Shown in pieces: positions 35,035 to 44,847 of a stretch of 64,000 nucleotides of DNA. Position numbers and translations under genes: made by a program. The notes under the pieces are model-generated. The model worked only from the letters and a program-made list of their open reading frames with translations, did not search any database and was not told the origin of the DNA. Source of the stretch: an uncultured Opitutia bacterium (GTDB lineage: Bacteria; Verrucomicrobiota; Verrucomicrobiia; Opitutales; UBA953). Every line of letters begins with the position of its first letter. Positions within the stretch are counted from its first letter, which is position 1. The DNA lies in contig CAIMFJ010000004.1 of NCBI GenBank assembly GCA_903840355.1, forward strand, positions 186,001 through 250,000, read 5' to 3'.

Positions 35035-36333
35035 ATGTCGGCGTTCATGCGCATCTTGCATCTGAATAAGATGGATTCAGGAGGTGGAGCCGCCGATGGC
35101 TTCATGCGCATTCATCGAGCCTTGTTACAAGCTGGTCATGATTCGATGGCATATGTTTTAAAGCCGCAAAATTCTGAGGGGATTACGTTTAACGTTAAAA
35201 AAATATTAAAATCCAGTTCTCACCTGCAGTGGGCGGTCGCTCGTGCTTATGCGAAGTTGCAGCGCTGGGGGCAAAAAGCTTCGGGCGTTTATGATTTTGA
35301 TGTCGAAGCTAATTTTCCACCCGAGCCCCTGATTCAACACCTACAAAAACTTCCCCCGGTAGATTTTATTTTAGTTCATTGGGCCGCAGGATTTCTACGA
35401 GCTGAGTCTATTGAACAAATCAGCCGAGCGTTACAGGCTCCCGTGGGGCTTTGGCAAGTTGACATGGCCCATATGACGGGGGGTTGCCATTATGCTTTGG
35501 GGTGTGACCGTTATCAAAGCGGTTGTGGGGCCTGTCCCTTACTAAACTCGACCGATTCACAGGATATTTCGGCCCAACAGGCCAGTCAGCGGGCTGCCGT
35601 CTGGCAGCGTCTCCGGCCTTTACTGTTGTCGCCGAGTTCGTGGTCCGCGCAACAAGCTCAGGACAGTAAAATTCTTCGTGGGTTCCCCGAGGCAATTATT
35701 CCGATTCCACTCGACTTGAAGCGTTTTAATCCCGGTCGTGCCCAAGAAGCCCGCCAAGCGTTAAACCTTCCCCAAGATCGGCGGATCTTTTTGGTGCGAG
35801 GTACGCACCCGAGTATTACTTACAAAGGTTTTCAGGTTTTTCGCCAGGCCTTAGAACAGTTAGCTGAAGCGGCTGAAAGCCTGCCCTATAAGATTCATAT
35901 TATTGTAGCCGGGACGGCAGGGTTATTGCCCGCCCAACTAGGATCCATCACGGTCACGGATTTGGGACCTTTGGTGGGAGATCAGGCTTTGGCCCAAGCC
36001 TATCAAGCATGTGATGTTTTTGTGAGCCCTTCAATTAATGATGCGGGTCCTATGATGGTGGGCGAGGCGATGCTTTGTGCCCGGCCAGTGGTGGCCTTCC
36101 CCGTGGGGATTGCCATTGATTTAGTAAAAACGAATCAGACGGGTACGTTAGTGCGTCCCATTGGAGATGCGACGGCTCTAGCGTCAGTGATGGCCCATTA
36201 TGCGACATTGGAGCAGGCCGCTTTGGAGGCACAGCAACCCCAAGCGCGTCGCTTAGCCGAAACTCTTTTCTCCCCCGTCTATTTTGAACAGGCCTTTACG
36301 GCCGCGGTTCAGCAGTATTCTAAACAGCGATGA
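35035..36333 (+). CDS. Glycosyltransferase family 4 (WcaC-like with Cys-rich insert)
   Basis: The 432-residue protein begins RILHLNKMDSGGGAADGFMRIH and has the cysteine-rich insert GGCHYALGCDRYQSGCGACP near residues 148-170, a mark of a WcaC-like family 4 subgroup. The C-terminal half has FVSPSINDAGPMMVGEAMLC in the donor site. The start at 35035 is supported by an AGGGGAG sequence 7 bases upstream, one of the few true Shine-Dalgarno sites here; a second ATG lies at 35047. It overlaps the GT10 gene by four bases. Confidence 0.87.
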   Translation: MSAFMRILHLNKMDSGGGAADGFMRIHRALLQAGHDSMAYVLKPQNSEGITFNVKKILKSSSHLQWAVARAYAKLQRWGQKASGVYDFDVEANFPPEPLIQHLQKLPPVDFILVHWAAGFLRAESIEQISRALQAPVGLWQVDMAHMTGGCHYALGCDRYQSGCGACPLLNSTDSQDISAQQASQRAAVWQRLRPLLLSPSSWSAQQAQDSKILRGFPEAIIPIPLDLKRFNPGRAQEARQALNLPQDRRIFLVRGTHPSITYKGFQVFRQALEQLAEAAESLPYKIHIIVAGTAGLLPAQLGSITVTDLGPLVGDQALAQAYQACDVFVSPSINDAGPMMVGEAMLCARPVVAFPVGIAIDLVKTNQTGTLVRPIGDATALASVMAHYATLEQAALEAQQPQARRLAETLFSPVYFEQAFTAAVQQYSKQR

Positions 36334-37352
36334 TTTACGGTTCTCTACTTTACCGCGACTACGACAAGAATGCACTTTTCACCCCGGGTGCGGGCGAAAA
36401 CAACGGAGAGTTCTATTTGCCGTATCGCTTGCTTAAAGAGCGTATGGCCCAAGAGGGTATTGAACTGAATACGCCAGATGTGAATCAAGGTCGCTCAGTC
36501 GCATTTGAATTACATATTAATGCGCGTCGCCAAGCTCCACAGAGTCGGGCTTACACGTACCTGTTTGAAAATCCTTTAATCCGACCGTTGAATCGCGATC
36601 TCGAAGCTTTAGGTCGCTATGCGAAGTGGTTCACCTGGGACGCTGAATTATTAGGCCAACCTAAGGCGATTGAATTGCCTTACCCTAATGATTTACGCCC
36701 TCGACCCGCGGTCGGCTTTAACCAACGACCCTATTTTTGCTCGCTAGTCGCTTCGAACAAGGCGTTAGCGATTAATGACCCGCGAGATCAGTACCAAGAA
36801 CGTGTCAAAATTATCAATTGGTTCGAACGTCATGCCCCGGATGATTTCCATTTATTTGGTCGGGGCTGGGAGCGACCTGCCGCTCGTGCTGGTCGGTGGG
36901 GTCGGGTTTATAATCAGGTACAGAAGTTGTGGGGTCGGGTGCGACCGCTGAAGTCGCCCTACACTACTTGGCATGGGCCCGTGGATGATAAGTTGCAGGT
37001 AATGCAGCAGTCACGCTTCTGCTTGGCTCACGAGAATTGCCGCGATTTAGAAGGCTATATCACGGAGAAGATTTTTGATAGTTTTAGGGCTGGTTGTGTA
37101 CCTGTCTATGTCGGGCCAGCTGATATTACCCGCTGGATTCCAGCAAACTGCTTTATTGATGGCCGCCAGTTTCCCAAGCCCGAGTCGCTTTATGCGGCGT
37201 TAAAACAAGTCGATGCGGCCGCCTTTGCGACTTACCAAACTCATATCCAAAACTTTTTGGCCTCACCTGCCGCGGCTCGTTTTTCGCAAGAGAACTTTGT
37301 AGAAGTTCTCACGACTAAGATACGCGACGACCTTAAGGCGGCGGGAGTTTAG
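36330..37352 (+). CDS. GT10 family (alpha-1,3-fucosyltransferase-like) glycosyltransferase
   Basis: The 340-residue protein has the GT10 core YITEKIFDSFRAGCVPVYVGP (shown here only in part: ITEKIFDSF and VPVYVGP), with FCLAHENC just before it. Known members transfer fucose from GDP-fucose to glycan acceptors. Because a ColD-like dehydratase is nearby, GDP-colitose, a close analogue of GDP-fucose, is a possible donor. Its stop codon shares four bases (TTAG) with the convergent dnaE. It ends the polysaccharide part of the window. Confidence 0.9.
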   Translation: MIYGSLLYRDYDKNALFTPGAGENNGEFYLPYRLLKERMAQEGIELNTPDVNQGRSVAFELHINARRQAPQSRAYTYLFENPLIRPLNRDLEALGRYAKWFTWDAELLGQPKAIELPYPNDLRPRPAVGFNQRPYFCSLVASNKALAINDPRDQYQERVKIINWFERHAPDDFHLFGRGWERPAARAGRWGRVYNQVQKLWGRVRPLKSPYTTWHGPVDDKLQVMQQSRFCLAHENCRDLEGYITEKIFDSFRAGCVPVYVGPADITRWIPANCFIDGRQFPKPESLYAALKQVDAAAFATYQTHIQNFLASPAAARFSQENFVEVLTTKIRDDLKAAGV

Positions 37353-40300
37353 TTCTTCGGCCCAAATTTACGGGGGGCAGGTGAACTGGGTGCGGTCGCT
37401 TCAATTTGCACGCCGACACAGGCAGGGTGCTTGGCGAATTCGCCATAGGAGGCTGGATCAAAACGCGTGGTCATGCCTCGAGCGGCTTCGGCGACTAAGA
37501 CACGCCCGTCGGGTTGGATGAAACCAATTTGAACGGACGTATTGCCATCAACCCGTCGGGTGTGGGACACCAGTTTTTCCATAAAGGCACCAGCTTCTGG
37601 TCCAGGTTTCAGGGCGAATAAGATGCGTTTAATTAAACTAGGTGCCCGGGTTAGCGGCTGAATGGAATGGGCACTGATGGACCATTCATTCCGTTCCTCG
37701 CGCCAAGTGAGTCGGCAGTCGACCATTACGTGGGCACCGTCTCGCAACAGAGGGAGGTCGCCCTCTTTCAGGGTTAAGGCCGCTTCGTAGGCTTCAGAGA
37801 ACATGCTCACTGGAATCGTAACTGATCGCGAAGCGACGGTAAAGAGAGCCCAAGGCCGATTGTCTTTCTTTGTAATCTTTTTCTCTAGTCCTCCGATAAT
37901 ACCGCAAACTCGCACTGTGTGGCGTTCTTCTTTGCTCAATTCAATCCGATCGGGAGTGGAAGCAAAAGTTGCTACCGCTTCATCAAGACCGTGGTAGTCG
38001 GCTAAGGGGTGACCGCTTAAATAGAAGCCGAGCAGTTGCTTCTCACTGTTCAACATGTCGAGCTTAGCCATCGGCTGGCTCTTGCGGAGAATCAGGTCAT
38101 TAGGCCGGGCTGCCCCAGCATCATCGTTCCCCAACATATCAAACAGGCTCCCTTGTCCGCTGGCCCGTTCTTTACGTTCCGAGGAGAAATGGCGTCGCAC
38201 GGATTCAATGGAATCCACGAGGTGCTGACGGTCTTCGCCGCTAAAATCAAAAGCCCCGGCCCGAGCCAAGCAGTCCAAAGTCCGGGCGTTGATATCATGA
38301 TCGCTCAGGCGACCGACAAGATCGGCGAAGTCTTTGTAGGGGCCATTCTTTTCGCGCTCCGTGACAATGGCTTGGGCAGCTACTTCACCCACGCCTTTGA
38401 TGGCTCCGAGTCCGAAGCGAATGGCGTTGTCTTTAATCACCGGCGTAAAGTCCGTATCTGAATGGTTCACGTCTGGCCCCAAAGCCTTGAGCCCTAAGGC
38501 TTCGACCTCGGCCATAAATTCGGCTAACTTGTCCGCATTACCTTGTTCGGAGGTGAGCACCGCCGACATGAACTCGATCGGGTAATTGGCTTTAAGGTAA
38601 GCGGTGCGATAAGACAGGATCGCATAGGCCGCGGAGTGTGATTTATTAAAACCGTATTCGGCGAATTTTTCGAGAATCGCGAAAATTTCTTCGGCCTTCT
38701 TTTTCTCGATATTATTGGTTCGCTTGGCGCCTTCGACGAAGATGTCGCGCTGCTTCTCCATCTCTTCTTTAATTTTCTTACCCATTGCCCGGCGGAGCAA
38801 ATCGGCGCCGCCGAGGGTATAGCCACCAATCACACGCGCCGCTTCCATCACCTGTTCCTGGTAGACCAAGATGCCGTAGGTTTCGCTGGCCACTTTCTCC
38901 AAGAGCGGGTGGGCGTATTTAACGTAGTTGGGATCGTTTTTACCTTTAATATAATCGCCGATAAATTGCATCGGACCTGGGCGATAGAGGGCAATTAAGG
39001 CGACGATTTCGTCGATGACGGAAATATTAAATTGCCGGCACAGCGATTGCATCCCGCCCGATTCAAGTTGGAATACTCCGACCGTTTTAGCTTCGTTGAG
39101 GAGGGCAAAGGTAGCGGGATCTTCAAAGCCGACTTTTTCGATATTAAAATCGGGGAGCTTACGGTGTTTGCGGACTAACTTTTGGGCATCGTCGATGACT
39201 GTTAGGGTTTTTAGGCCTAAGAAGTCCATCTTGAGTAGGCCAAGTTTTTCCACTGGGTCTTTGGCGTACTGCGTCGTCAGGTCGCCTTCCTGCATCGTCA
39301 CCGGAATGATGTCGGTGAGCGGACGGTCGGCGATAATCATCCCGCAGGCGTGCTTACCACTATTACGCACCATGCCTTCAATCACTCGCCCCGTTTCAAT
39401 GATATCAGCCGCTTGGGGATTTACCTTAACCTCTTCTTGAAGCTCATTAGATTTTTTCAACGCTTCATCGAGTGAGATGTTGATGTCGTCGGGGACTAAC
39501 TTTGCTAAACGATTAGATTCAATGAAGGGCAGGTCGCGAATCCGGGCCAAGTCGCGCACCACCATTTTGGCACCGAAGGTGCCGAAGGTGATGATGTTGG
39601 CGACGCGATCTGACCCATATTTTTTACGAACGTAATTAACGACCTCGTCGCGGCGGCGCATACAGAAGTCGATATCGAAGTCAGGAGCCGAAACGCGTTC
39701 GGGGTTTAAGAAACGTTCGAAGAGCAGGCCGAAACGAATCGGATCAATGTCAGTGATTTGGAGGCAGTAGGCGACAATCGAGCCTGCACCCGAACCGCGC
39801 CCTGGGCCGACAGGGATATCTTGGCGGCGGGCCCAATCGATGAAGTCCCAAACAATGAGGAAGTAGTCAACGAACCCCGTGCCAGCGATGACGCCCATTT
39901 CGTAGTCTACGCGCCGGCATAATTCAGCTGGGCTGGTTCGACCCGGGCCAGGAATCTTTTCGTCCTTTTGTTGCTTCGGGTCATCGTAGTCGACGCCGTA
40001 CCGCTGGAGCAGGCCCTTCTTAACGATCTCTAAAAGGTAAGACCCATTGGCACGCATGGGTTGGCGTTTTTCTTCGTTGATGATGAAGTCGCCTTTTTTC
40101 CCCGCCGCGACGAGTAAGCCATTTTTTAATTTTTCATAACCATCGAGGATTTGGTCAATCTTGGGGTGGACTTTGGGCTTAACTCCTTCGCTGAAGACGT
40201 AGACCGGGTAATTATTTTGTCCGACGGGAAGTTGCACATCGCACATTTCGGCGATGGCTACCGTGTTTTTAATCGCATCGGGGACTTCGCCGAAAACCTG

Positions 40301-41092
40301 GAGCATTTCAGTTTGGCTCTTCAGGTAGAACTCTTGGGCTGCGTAGCGCATGCGCCGTTCATCCGCTAAGCGTGCCCCCGTTTGGATGCAAAGCATCGCG
40401 TCGTGAGCGGCGGCGTGGCCAGCATCAACGTAGTGCACGTCGTTGGTGGCTACGACGCGCAGGTTAAATTCTTGGGCGAGCTTTAATAAGTCGGCGATGA
40501 TGCGCTTTTGTTCTTCGAGCCCATGGTCCATGAGTTCGATGACGAAGTTTTCGCGCCCAAAAATTTCGACGAAGCGTCCGCAAGCCTGACGTGCCCCTTC
40601 GTAATCTCCTGCTAAAAGCCGTTGCGGGATGACGCCTTGGAGACAGCCACTAAAAGCGATGAGCCCTTCGGAGTGGGCGGTGAGTTGGGTTAAGTCGGTA
40701 CGCGGCTTGTAGTGTAAGCCTCGCACGTGCGCGTCGGAGACAAGTTTAGTGAGGTTCTGGTAACCTTTGAAATTTCGGGCCAGGACGCCCATATGGTAAT
40801 ACTTGTGCTCGCGACGATCGGGCTTGTCGGTCAGAGCGTGATCCCAGACCAAGTATAATTCGCAACCCAGGAGAGGTTTGAATTTAACATCTCCCTTGGA
40901 AAGTTGCTTAGCCTCGTTCCAGAAATCAAAGAGCCCGAATAAATTACCGTGGTCGGTGATGGCCACCGCGCGCATATTCATGTCGCATGCGCGCTTCATT
41001 AGGCGGTCGATGCGACTGCATCCATCGAGCATGCTGTAGTCGGTGTGCACATGGAGGTGCACGAAATCGCGACTGGATGAAGCTTCCGCCAT
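37349..41092 (-). CDS. dnaE: DNA polymerase III alpha subunit
   Basis: The roughly 1,247-residue protein has an N-terminal PHP domain ([14 protein letters not shown]), the C-family palm with [16 protein letters not shown] and [15 protein letters not shown], the GIRLVYQEQ-like segment [12 protein letters not shown], and a C-terminal OB-fold region. It is the replicative polymerase subunit DnaE1. The ATG at 41092 is preferred to a TTG at 41119 because the PHP domain begins right after it. The stop overlaps the convergent GT10 gene by four bases. tyrS lies upstream on the same strand, 91 bases away. Confidence 0.97.
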   Translation of the reverse strand: MAEASSSRDFVHLHVHTDYSMLDGCSRIDRLMKRACDMNMRAVAITDHGNLFGLFDFWNEAKQLSKGDVKFKPLLGCELYLVWDHALTDKPDRREHKYYHMGVLARNFKGYQNLTKLVSDAHVRGLHYKPRTDLTQLTAHSEGLIAFSGCLQGVIPQRLLAGDYEGARQACGRFVEIFGRENFVIELMDHGLEEQKRIIADLLKLAQEFNLRVVATNDVHYVDAGHAAAHDAMLCIQTGARLADERRMRYAAQEFYLKSQTEMLQVFGEVPDAIKNTVAIAEMCDVQLPVGQNNYPVYVFSEGVKPKVHPKIDQILDGYEKLKNGLLVAAGKKGDFIINEEKRQPMRANGSYLLEIVKKGLLQRYGVDYDDPKQQKDEKIPGPGRTSPAELCRRVDYEMGVIAGTGFVDYFLIVWDFIDWARRQDIPVGPGRGSGAGSIVAYCLQITDIDPIRFGLLFERFLNPERVSAPDFDIDFCMRRRDEVVNYVRKKYGSDRVANIITFGTFGAKMVVRDLARIRDLPFIESNRLAKLVPDDINISLDEALKKSNELQEEVKVNPQAADIIETGRVIEGMVRNSGKHACGMIIADRPLTDIIPVTMQEGDLTTQYAKDPVEKLGLLKMDFLGLKTLTVIDDAQKLVRKHRKLPDFNIEKVGFEDPATFALLNEAKTVGVFQLESGGMQSLCRQFNISVIDEIVALIALYRPGPMQFIGDYIKGKNDPNYVKYAHPLLEKVASETYGILVYQEQVMEAARVIGGYTLGGADLLRRAMGKKIKEEMEKQRDIFVEGAKRTNNIEKKKAEEIFAILEKFAEYGFNKSHSAAYAILSYRTAYLKANYPIEFMSAVLTSEQGNADKLAEFMAEVEALGLKALGPDVNHSDTDFTPVIKDNAIRFGLGAIKGVGEVAAQAIVTEREKNGPYKDFADLVGRLSDHDINARTLDCLARAGAFDFSGEDRQHLVDSIESVRRHFSSERKERASGQGSLFDMLGNDDAGAARPNDLILRKSQPMAKLDMLNSEKQLLGFYLSGHPLADYHGLDEAVATFASTPDRIELSKEERHTVRVCGIIGGLEKKITKKDNRPWALFTVASRSVTIPVSMFSEAYEAALTLKEGDLPLLRDGAHVMVDCRLTWREERNEWSISAHSIQPLTRAPSLIKRILFALKPGPEAGAFMEKLVSHTRRVDGNTSVQIGFIQPDGRVLVAEAARGMTTRFDPASYGEFAKHPACVGVQIEATAPSSPAPRKFGPKN

Positions 41093-41183
41093 ACGGGTGG
41101 ACGATAATAAGAGTGGCAAACCGCGAAGGGGAAGGGAAAAGGATTGGCAATCGCGTCCTTTTCTTTCCGCAGCGGAAATTCGC

Positions 41184-42371
41184 TTAGAGAACCTTAATAA
41201 AAGTCCGCTTCCCGGCTTGAATCACTAAAGGTTCCGTAGGTTGTGGAACGCGCAGGCTGGGGTCGCTGACTTTATCGTCGTTCAACTTAACCGCCCCGCC
41301 TTCGATGAGTCGGCGAATTTCCTTTTTGGAGGGGAAGAGGTTGGTGGCGGCGAGCAAGTCGACCACGCCGAACTCACTGGCCCCTTGGGTCAGGGTTGCC
41401 CAGGTGAATGAGGGCATGTCGCTGCGGGTGCCTCCCTTGGAGAAGACCGTTTCAAACTCGGTACGCTCCTTCTGGCCTGCGCCATCACCGTGGAATTTGT
41501 CCGTCATGCGGGCGGCCAATTGTTTCTTGGCTTCCATGGGGTGTAGGGCGCGTAGGGCCGTGAGTTCTTCTCCAGAAACTTCTAAAAGTAAATCATAGTA
41601 AACCCACATGGTGTCATCGGGTACGGACATGATTTTACCGAACATGTCTTTGGGGTTTTCGTTAAAGGCGATGTAATTGCCCAAACTCTTGGACATCTTT
41701 TTCACGCCATCGAGGCCGACGAGCAGGGGCATGCCGAGAACGGCTTGCGGGGCTTGGCCGGCATTTTGTTGCAAGTCGCGCCCGACCATCATGTTGAACA
41801 ATTGGTCGCTGCCGCCGATTTCAAGGTCGGCTTGCAGCATTACCGAATCATAGCCTTGCAGCAGTGGGTACAGGAATTCGACAATCGAAATCGGCGTCCC
41901 TGCGGCGTGGCGTTTCGCGAAATCGTCGCGCACGAGCATCTGGGCTACCGTCATTTGCCGGCTCAGGTTGAGCGCATCGAGGAAAGACATTTTACCGAAC
42001 CACTCACTATTGCGACGCACTTCGGTTTTTTGAGGGTCGAGAATGCGATAAGCCTGCTCGAGGTAGGTTTTCGCATTCGTTTCAATTTCCGCTTCGGTTA
42101 AAACCGGGCGCGTGTCGGAGCGCCCAGTGGGATCGCCGATGCGGGTGGTATAATCGCCGATGATTAAGACCGCTTGGTGGCCGAGGTCTTGAAATTGACG
42201 TAACTTATTTAAGACCACCATGTGGCCGAAGGTTAAGTCTGGACGCGTGGGGTCGACGCCGAGTTTAACGCGCAATTTTTTGCCAGCTTGGAGGCGCTCC
42301 AAAATTTCTTGGCCACCGAGTAATTTCTCGGTGCGGGCTTTCATTGCCTTGAGTTGGTCGGCCGGGGACAT
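41184..42371 (-). CDS. tyrS: Tyrosyl-tRNA synthetase
   Basis: The 395-residue class I synthetase has the HIGH-like motif FGHMVVLNK, KMSKS in VKKMSKSLGN and a C-terminal S4 RNA-binding domain (KKEIRRLIEGGAVKLND). It charges tRNA-Tyr. The S4 domain and motif variant fit the TyrRS type common in many bacteria. I chose the ATG at 42371; the longer frame begins at a TTG and adds nine residues. It diverges from the M20 peptidase gene across 103 bases. Confidence 0.96.
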   Translation of the reverse strand: MSPADQLKAMKARTEKLLGGQEILERLQAGKKLRVKLGVDPTRPDLTFGHMVVLNKLRQFQDLGHQAVLIIGDYTTRIGDPTGRSDTRPVLTEAEIETNAKTYLEQAYRILDPQKTEVRRNSEWFGKMSFLDALNLSRQMTVAQMLVRDDFAKRHAAGTPISIVEFLYPLLQGYDSVMLQADLEIGGSDQLFNMMVGRDLQQNAGQAPQAVLGMPLLVGLDGVKKMSKSLGNYIAFNENPKDMFGKIMSVPDDTMWVYYDLLLEVSGEELTALRALHPMEAKKQLAARMTDKFHGDGAGQKERTEFETVFSKGGTRSDMPSFTWATLTQGASEFGVVDLLAATNLFPSKKEIRRLIEGGAVKLNDDKVSDPSLRVPQPTEPLVIQAGKRTFIKVL

Positions 42372-42474
42372 GGGGTTTAATGTCCCCGAAGGAGTCAAAG
42401 GGGTGAAGTAAAAAAACCGTAACTTCGGTGGGTGTGCCTTGCCCTAGGGACGGGAACCTGCCAAATATAGGCTT

Positions 42475-43860
42475 ATGGACCTTGTCCGTGAGTTAATTGA
42501 ATACGTTAAGCACCCCAGCGTCTCGACCGACCCTGCGTTTAAGGAGGGCATGGATGGGGCCCGGAACCATGTTTGTGGTTTACTAAAGGCTGCGGGGCTG
42601 GAGGTGGAAATCGTGCCCACCCCTTTACACCCGATTGTGTTAGCTCGCCGTCGCGGTCCAGAATCTTGGCCTCACGTGGTGCTTTATGGGCATTATGATG
42701 TGCAACCCGCTGACCCCTTAAATTTATGGACTACGCCGGCTTTTGCTCCGGAGATTCGCCAAGGGCGTGTCTGGGGTCGGGGTACGGCGGATAATAAGGG
42801 CCCACACCTCGTGGCCGTGGCCGCTTTGACGCGCCTGTTGCAACGTCGCCCTGACCTACCTTTGCGCATCACCTTCTTGATTGAGGGTGAAGAAGAAATC
42901 GGCTCCCCCAGTTTCCCAGAATTCTTACATAAGTATAAGAAAGAGCTCTCCGAAGCTGATTGCGTGATTTTATCGGACACCGCTTCTCCCTCGAGTGATC
43001 AAATCGTCATCACCACGGGTCTGCGCGGTATTATCGGGTTGGAAGTGAATCTCACCGGTCCGCGTTCGGATTTACACTCCGGGATACACGGCGGGGCGGT
43101 TTATAATCCGATTCAGGCCTTAACAGAAATCTGTGCTTCGCTTCATGATGCAGATAATGCCGTAACGATTGATGGTTTCTATGATGGCGTGCAGGCTCCC
43201 GAGCGTTGGGAGCGGGAACAGTTAGCAAAACTACCGCTCACTGAAGATGAGTACCGTCGATTCTTAGGCGTCGATGAATTGCATGCCGCCCCAGGGCTCA
43301 ACGGCTTAGAAGCCACGCGGTTTGCGCCTACTTTAGAATTTAACGGTATCGGCGGTGGCTATCAGGGGCATGGCTCCAAGACGGTGATTCCGTCCAAGGT
43401 CTTTGCTAAAATCACCTGTCGCCTCGTGCCTGGCCAGGACCCTGTGTTCATTCACCGTCAGGTTGCCGATACCATTCGGGCCCGCGCACCCAAGGGTGTG
43501 CGAGTGGAAATTAAAGAGATGCAGGGTAATGCGGCCTATTATGTTTGCCCGCCCAATCGGCCGAATACCCCCAAAGATCAAAACCCTGTTTTGGCCCGAG
43601 CTTTCCATGAAGCCGAAAAGGCGATTGCCGAGGCCTTTGGCCGTCCGCCGTTATTTTTACGGGAAGGTGGCAGTGTGCCTATTATTGGAGACATCCGTCG
43701 GGAGACTGGCTTGGATTCGGTGATGATTGGCTTGTTTACGCCTGAGTCCAATTTGCACGCCCCCGACGAAAACTTTGAAATCAAAATGGCGGAGAAAGCG
43801 GTAGTCGCCTACGAGCTGCTCTTGGAGCGTGTGGCCGGAACTCCGCGCCATGCGGTGTAA
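42475..43860 (+). CDS. M20-family metallopeptidase (dipeptidase)
   Basis: The 461-residue protein has the zinc-site motifs LYGHYDVQP, GRGTADNKGPH, EGEEEIGSP and ILSDT, and the late REGGSVPII block. These match the M20 dipeptidase branch that includes carnosinase-like enzymes. It probably hydrolyses dipeptides in the cytoplasm with two metal ions. No signal peptide is present. The start follows AGGCTT without a Shine-Dalgarno match. The substrate range is unknown. Confidence 0.9.
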   Translation: MDLVRELIEYVKHPSVSTDPAFKEGMDGARNHVCGLLKAAGLEVEIVPTPLHPIVLARRRGPESWPHVVLYGHYDVQPADPLNLWTTPAFAPEIRQGRVWGRGTADNKGPHLVAVAALTRLLQRRPDLPLRITFLIEGEEEIGSPSFPEFLHKYKKELSEADCVILSDTASPSSDQIVITTGLRGIIGLEVNLTGPRSDLHSGIHGGAVYNPIQALTEICASLHDADNAVTIDGFYDGVQAPERWEREQLAKLPLTEDEYRRFLGVDELHAAPGLNGLEATRFAPTLEFNGIGGGYQGHGSKTVIPSKVFAKITCRLVPGQDPVFIHRQVADTIRARAPKGVRVEIKEMQGNAAYYVCPPNRPNTPKDQNPVLARAFHEAEKAIAEAFGRPPLFLREGGSVPIIGDIRRETGLDSVMIGLFTPESNLHAPDENFEIKMAEKAVVAYELLLERVAGTPRHAV

Positions 43861-43912
43861 TATTTACCCTTAAAAACGAGTTTTTTAGGGGTTTAGGGGC
43901 TAATCGGGTGTG

Positions 43913-43936
43913 CTTTTCCCTTTCGCTAAGGGGAAG
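43913..43936 (+). promoter_or_regulatory. Hairpin in the accD leader
   Basis: The stretch CTTTTCCCTT pairs with AAGGGGAAG around a TCGCT loop, with one bulged T and one G-U pair. It lies 26 bases upstream of the accD start and is not followed by a T run, so it looks like a leader structure rather than a terminator. A regulatory role is unproven. Confidence 0.3.
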
Positions 43937-43962
43937 ATTTCTTCAACCTAAGAGGCTTCACC

Positions 43963-44832
43963 ATGGCTGTCTTCCGTAAACGCACTCACACGCCAACCCC
44001 GAACAAAAAGGATATCCCTGCGGGCTTATGGACGAAATGTCCCCAGTCGGGCGAGATGGTCTACACGAAAGACTTAGAGGCGAACTGGAACGTCTTCCCC
44101 TCGAGTGGTTGCCATGACCGTTTGCCAACGAAGCGTCGCATCGCTTTGCTGATTGATGAGGGCACGTGGAAGGAGACGGATACTAAGTTAAATTCCAAAG
44201 ACCCCTTGAATTTCACGGCGGGCGGTTCCTACCCTGAACGCCTTGGCCAACACCAAAAGAAGTCTGGCCTCCGCGACTCGGTCGTTTGCGGCCATGGCTT
44301 GATGGATGGCTTGCCGGTTTCTTTGGCGATCATGGACTTCTCGTTCATGGGCGCTTCGATGGGTTCCGTGGCGGGCGAAAAAGTCACGCGGACGATTGAG
44401 CGTGCTATCAAAATGAAGTGCCCTTGTGTGGTCGTTTGCGCTTCGGGTGGGGCCCGCATGCAGGAAGGGATTTTATCTTTAATGCAAATGGCCAAGACCA
44501 GTGCGGCTTTGGCGAAATTGCGTGCCGCCGGCTTGCCCTATATTGCGGTGTTAACGAATCCTACCATGGCCGGCGTGATGGCTAGTTACGCTACTTTAGG
44601 CGACGTCATCGTGGCTGAGCCTGGCGCCTTGATTGGTTTTGCCGGAGCCCGCGTGATCAAGGAAACCACGAACCAAGATTTGCCCGATGGTTTCCAAACT
44701 TCGGAGTTCCTGTTAAAGCGTGGTCTGATTGATATGATTGTGCACCGTAAGGAGATGAAGGGTAAGCTAGTCAGTCTCCTCCGCGCTTTGGCTCACCGTA
44801 AAATTAAGTCTCCTAAAAATCACGCGGCCTAA
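43963..44832 (+). CDS. accD: Acetyl-CoA carboxylase carboxyltransferase subunit beta, zinc ribbon degraded
   Basis: The 289-residue protein matches AccD through the carboxyltransferase domain, with [28 protein letters not shown] and GAGAR-like [11 protein letters not shown]. It transfers carboxyl from biotin to acetyl-CoA together with AccA, the first step of fatty-acid synthesis. The usual four-cysteine ribbon (CxxC-x15-CxxC) is reduced: positions read Cys26, Ser29, Phe45, Ser48, with an extra Cys50. Start has an AAGAGG Shine-Dalgarno site with seven-base spacing. accA is not in the window. Confidence 0.95.
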   Translation: MAVFRKRTHTPTPNKKDIPAGLWTKCPQSGEMVYTKDLEANWNVFPSSGCHDRLPTKRRIALLIDEGTWKETDTKLNSKDPLNFTAGGSYPERLGQHQKKSGLRDSVVCGHGLMDGLPVSLAIMDFSFMGASMGSVAGEKVTRTIERAIKMKCPCVVVCASGGARMQEGILSLMQMAKTSAALAKLRAAGLPYIAVLTNPTMAGVMASYATLGDVIVAEPGALIGFAGARVIKETTNQDLPDGFQTSEFLLKRGLIDMIVHRKEMKGKLVSLLRALAHRKIKSPKNHAA

Positions 44833-44847
44833 CGGTCGCTTGCGGCC

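Noticed and set aside
43867-43890. Hairpin CCCTTAAAAAC/GTTTTTTAGGG after the M20 peptidase gene as a terminator
   Set aside because: The stem is mostly A-T pairs with a mismatch and a tiny loop, and no T run follows it.
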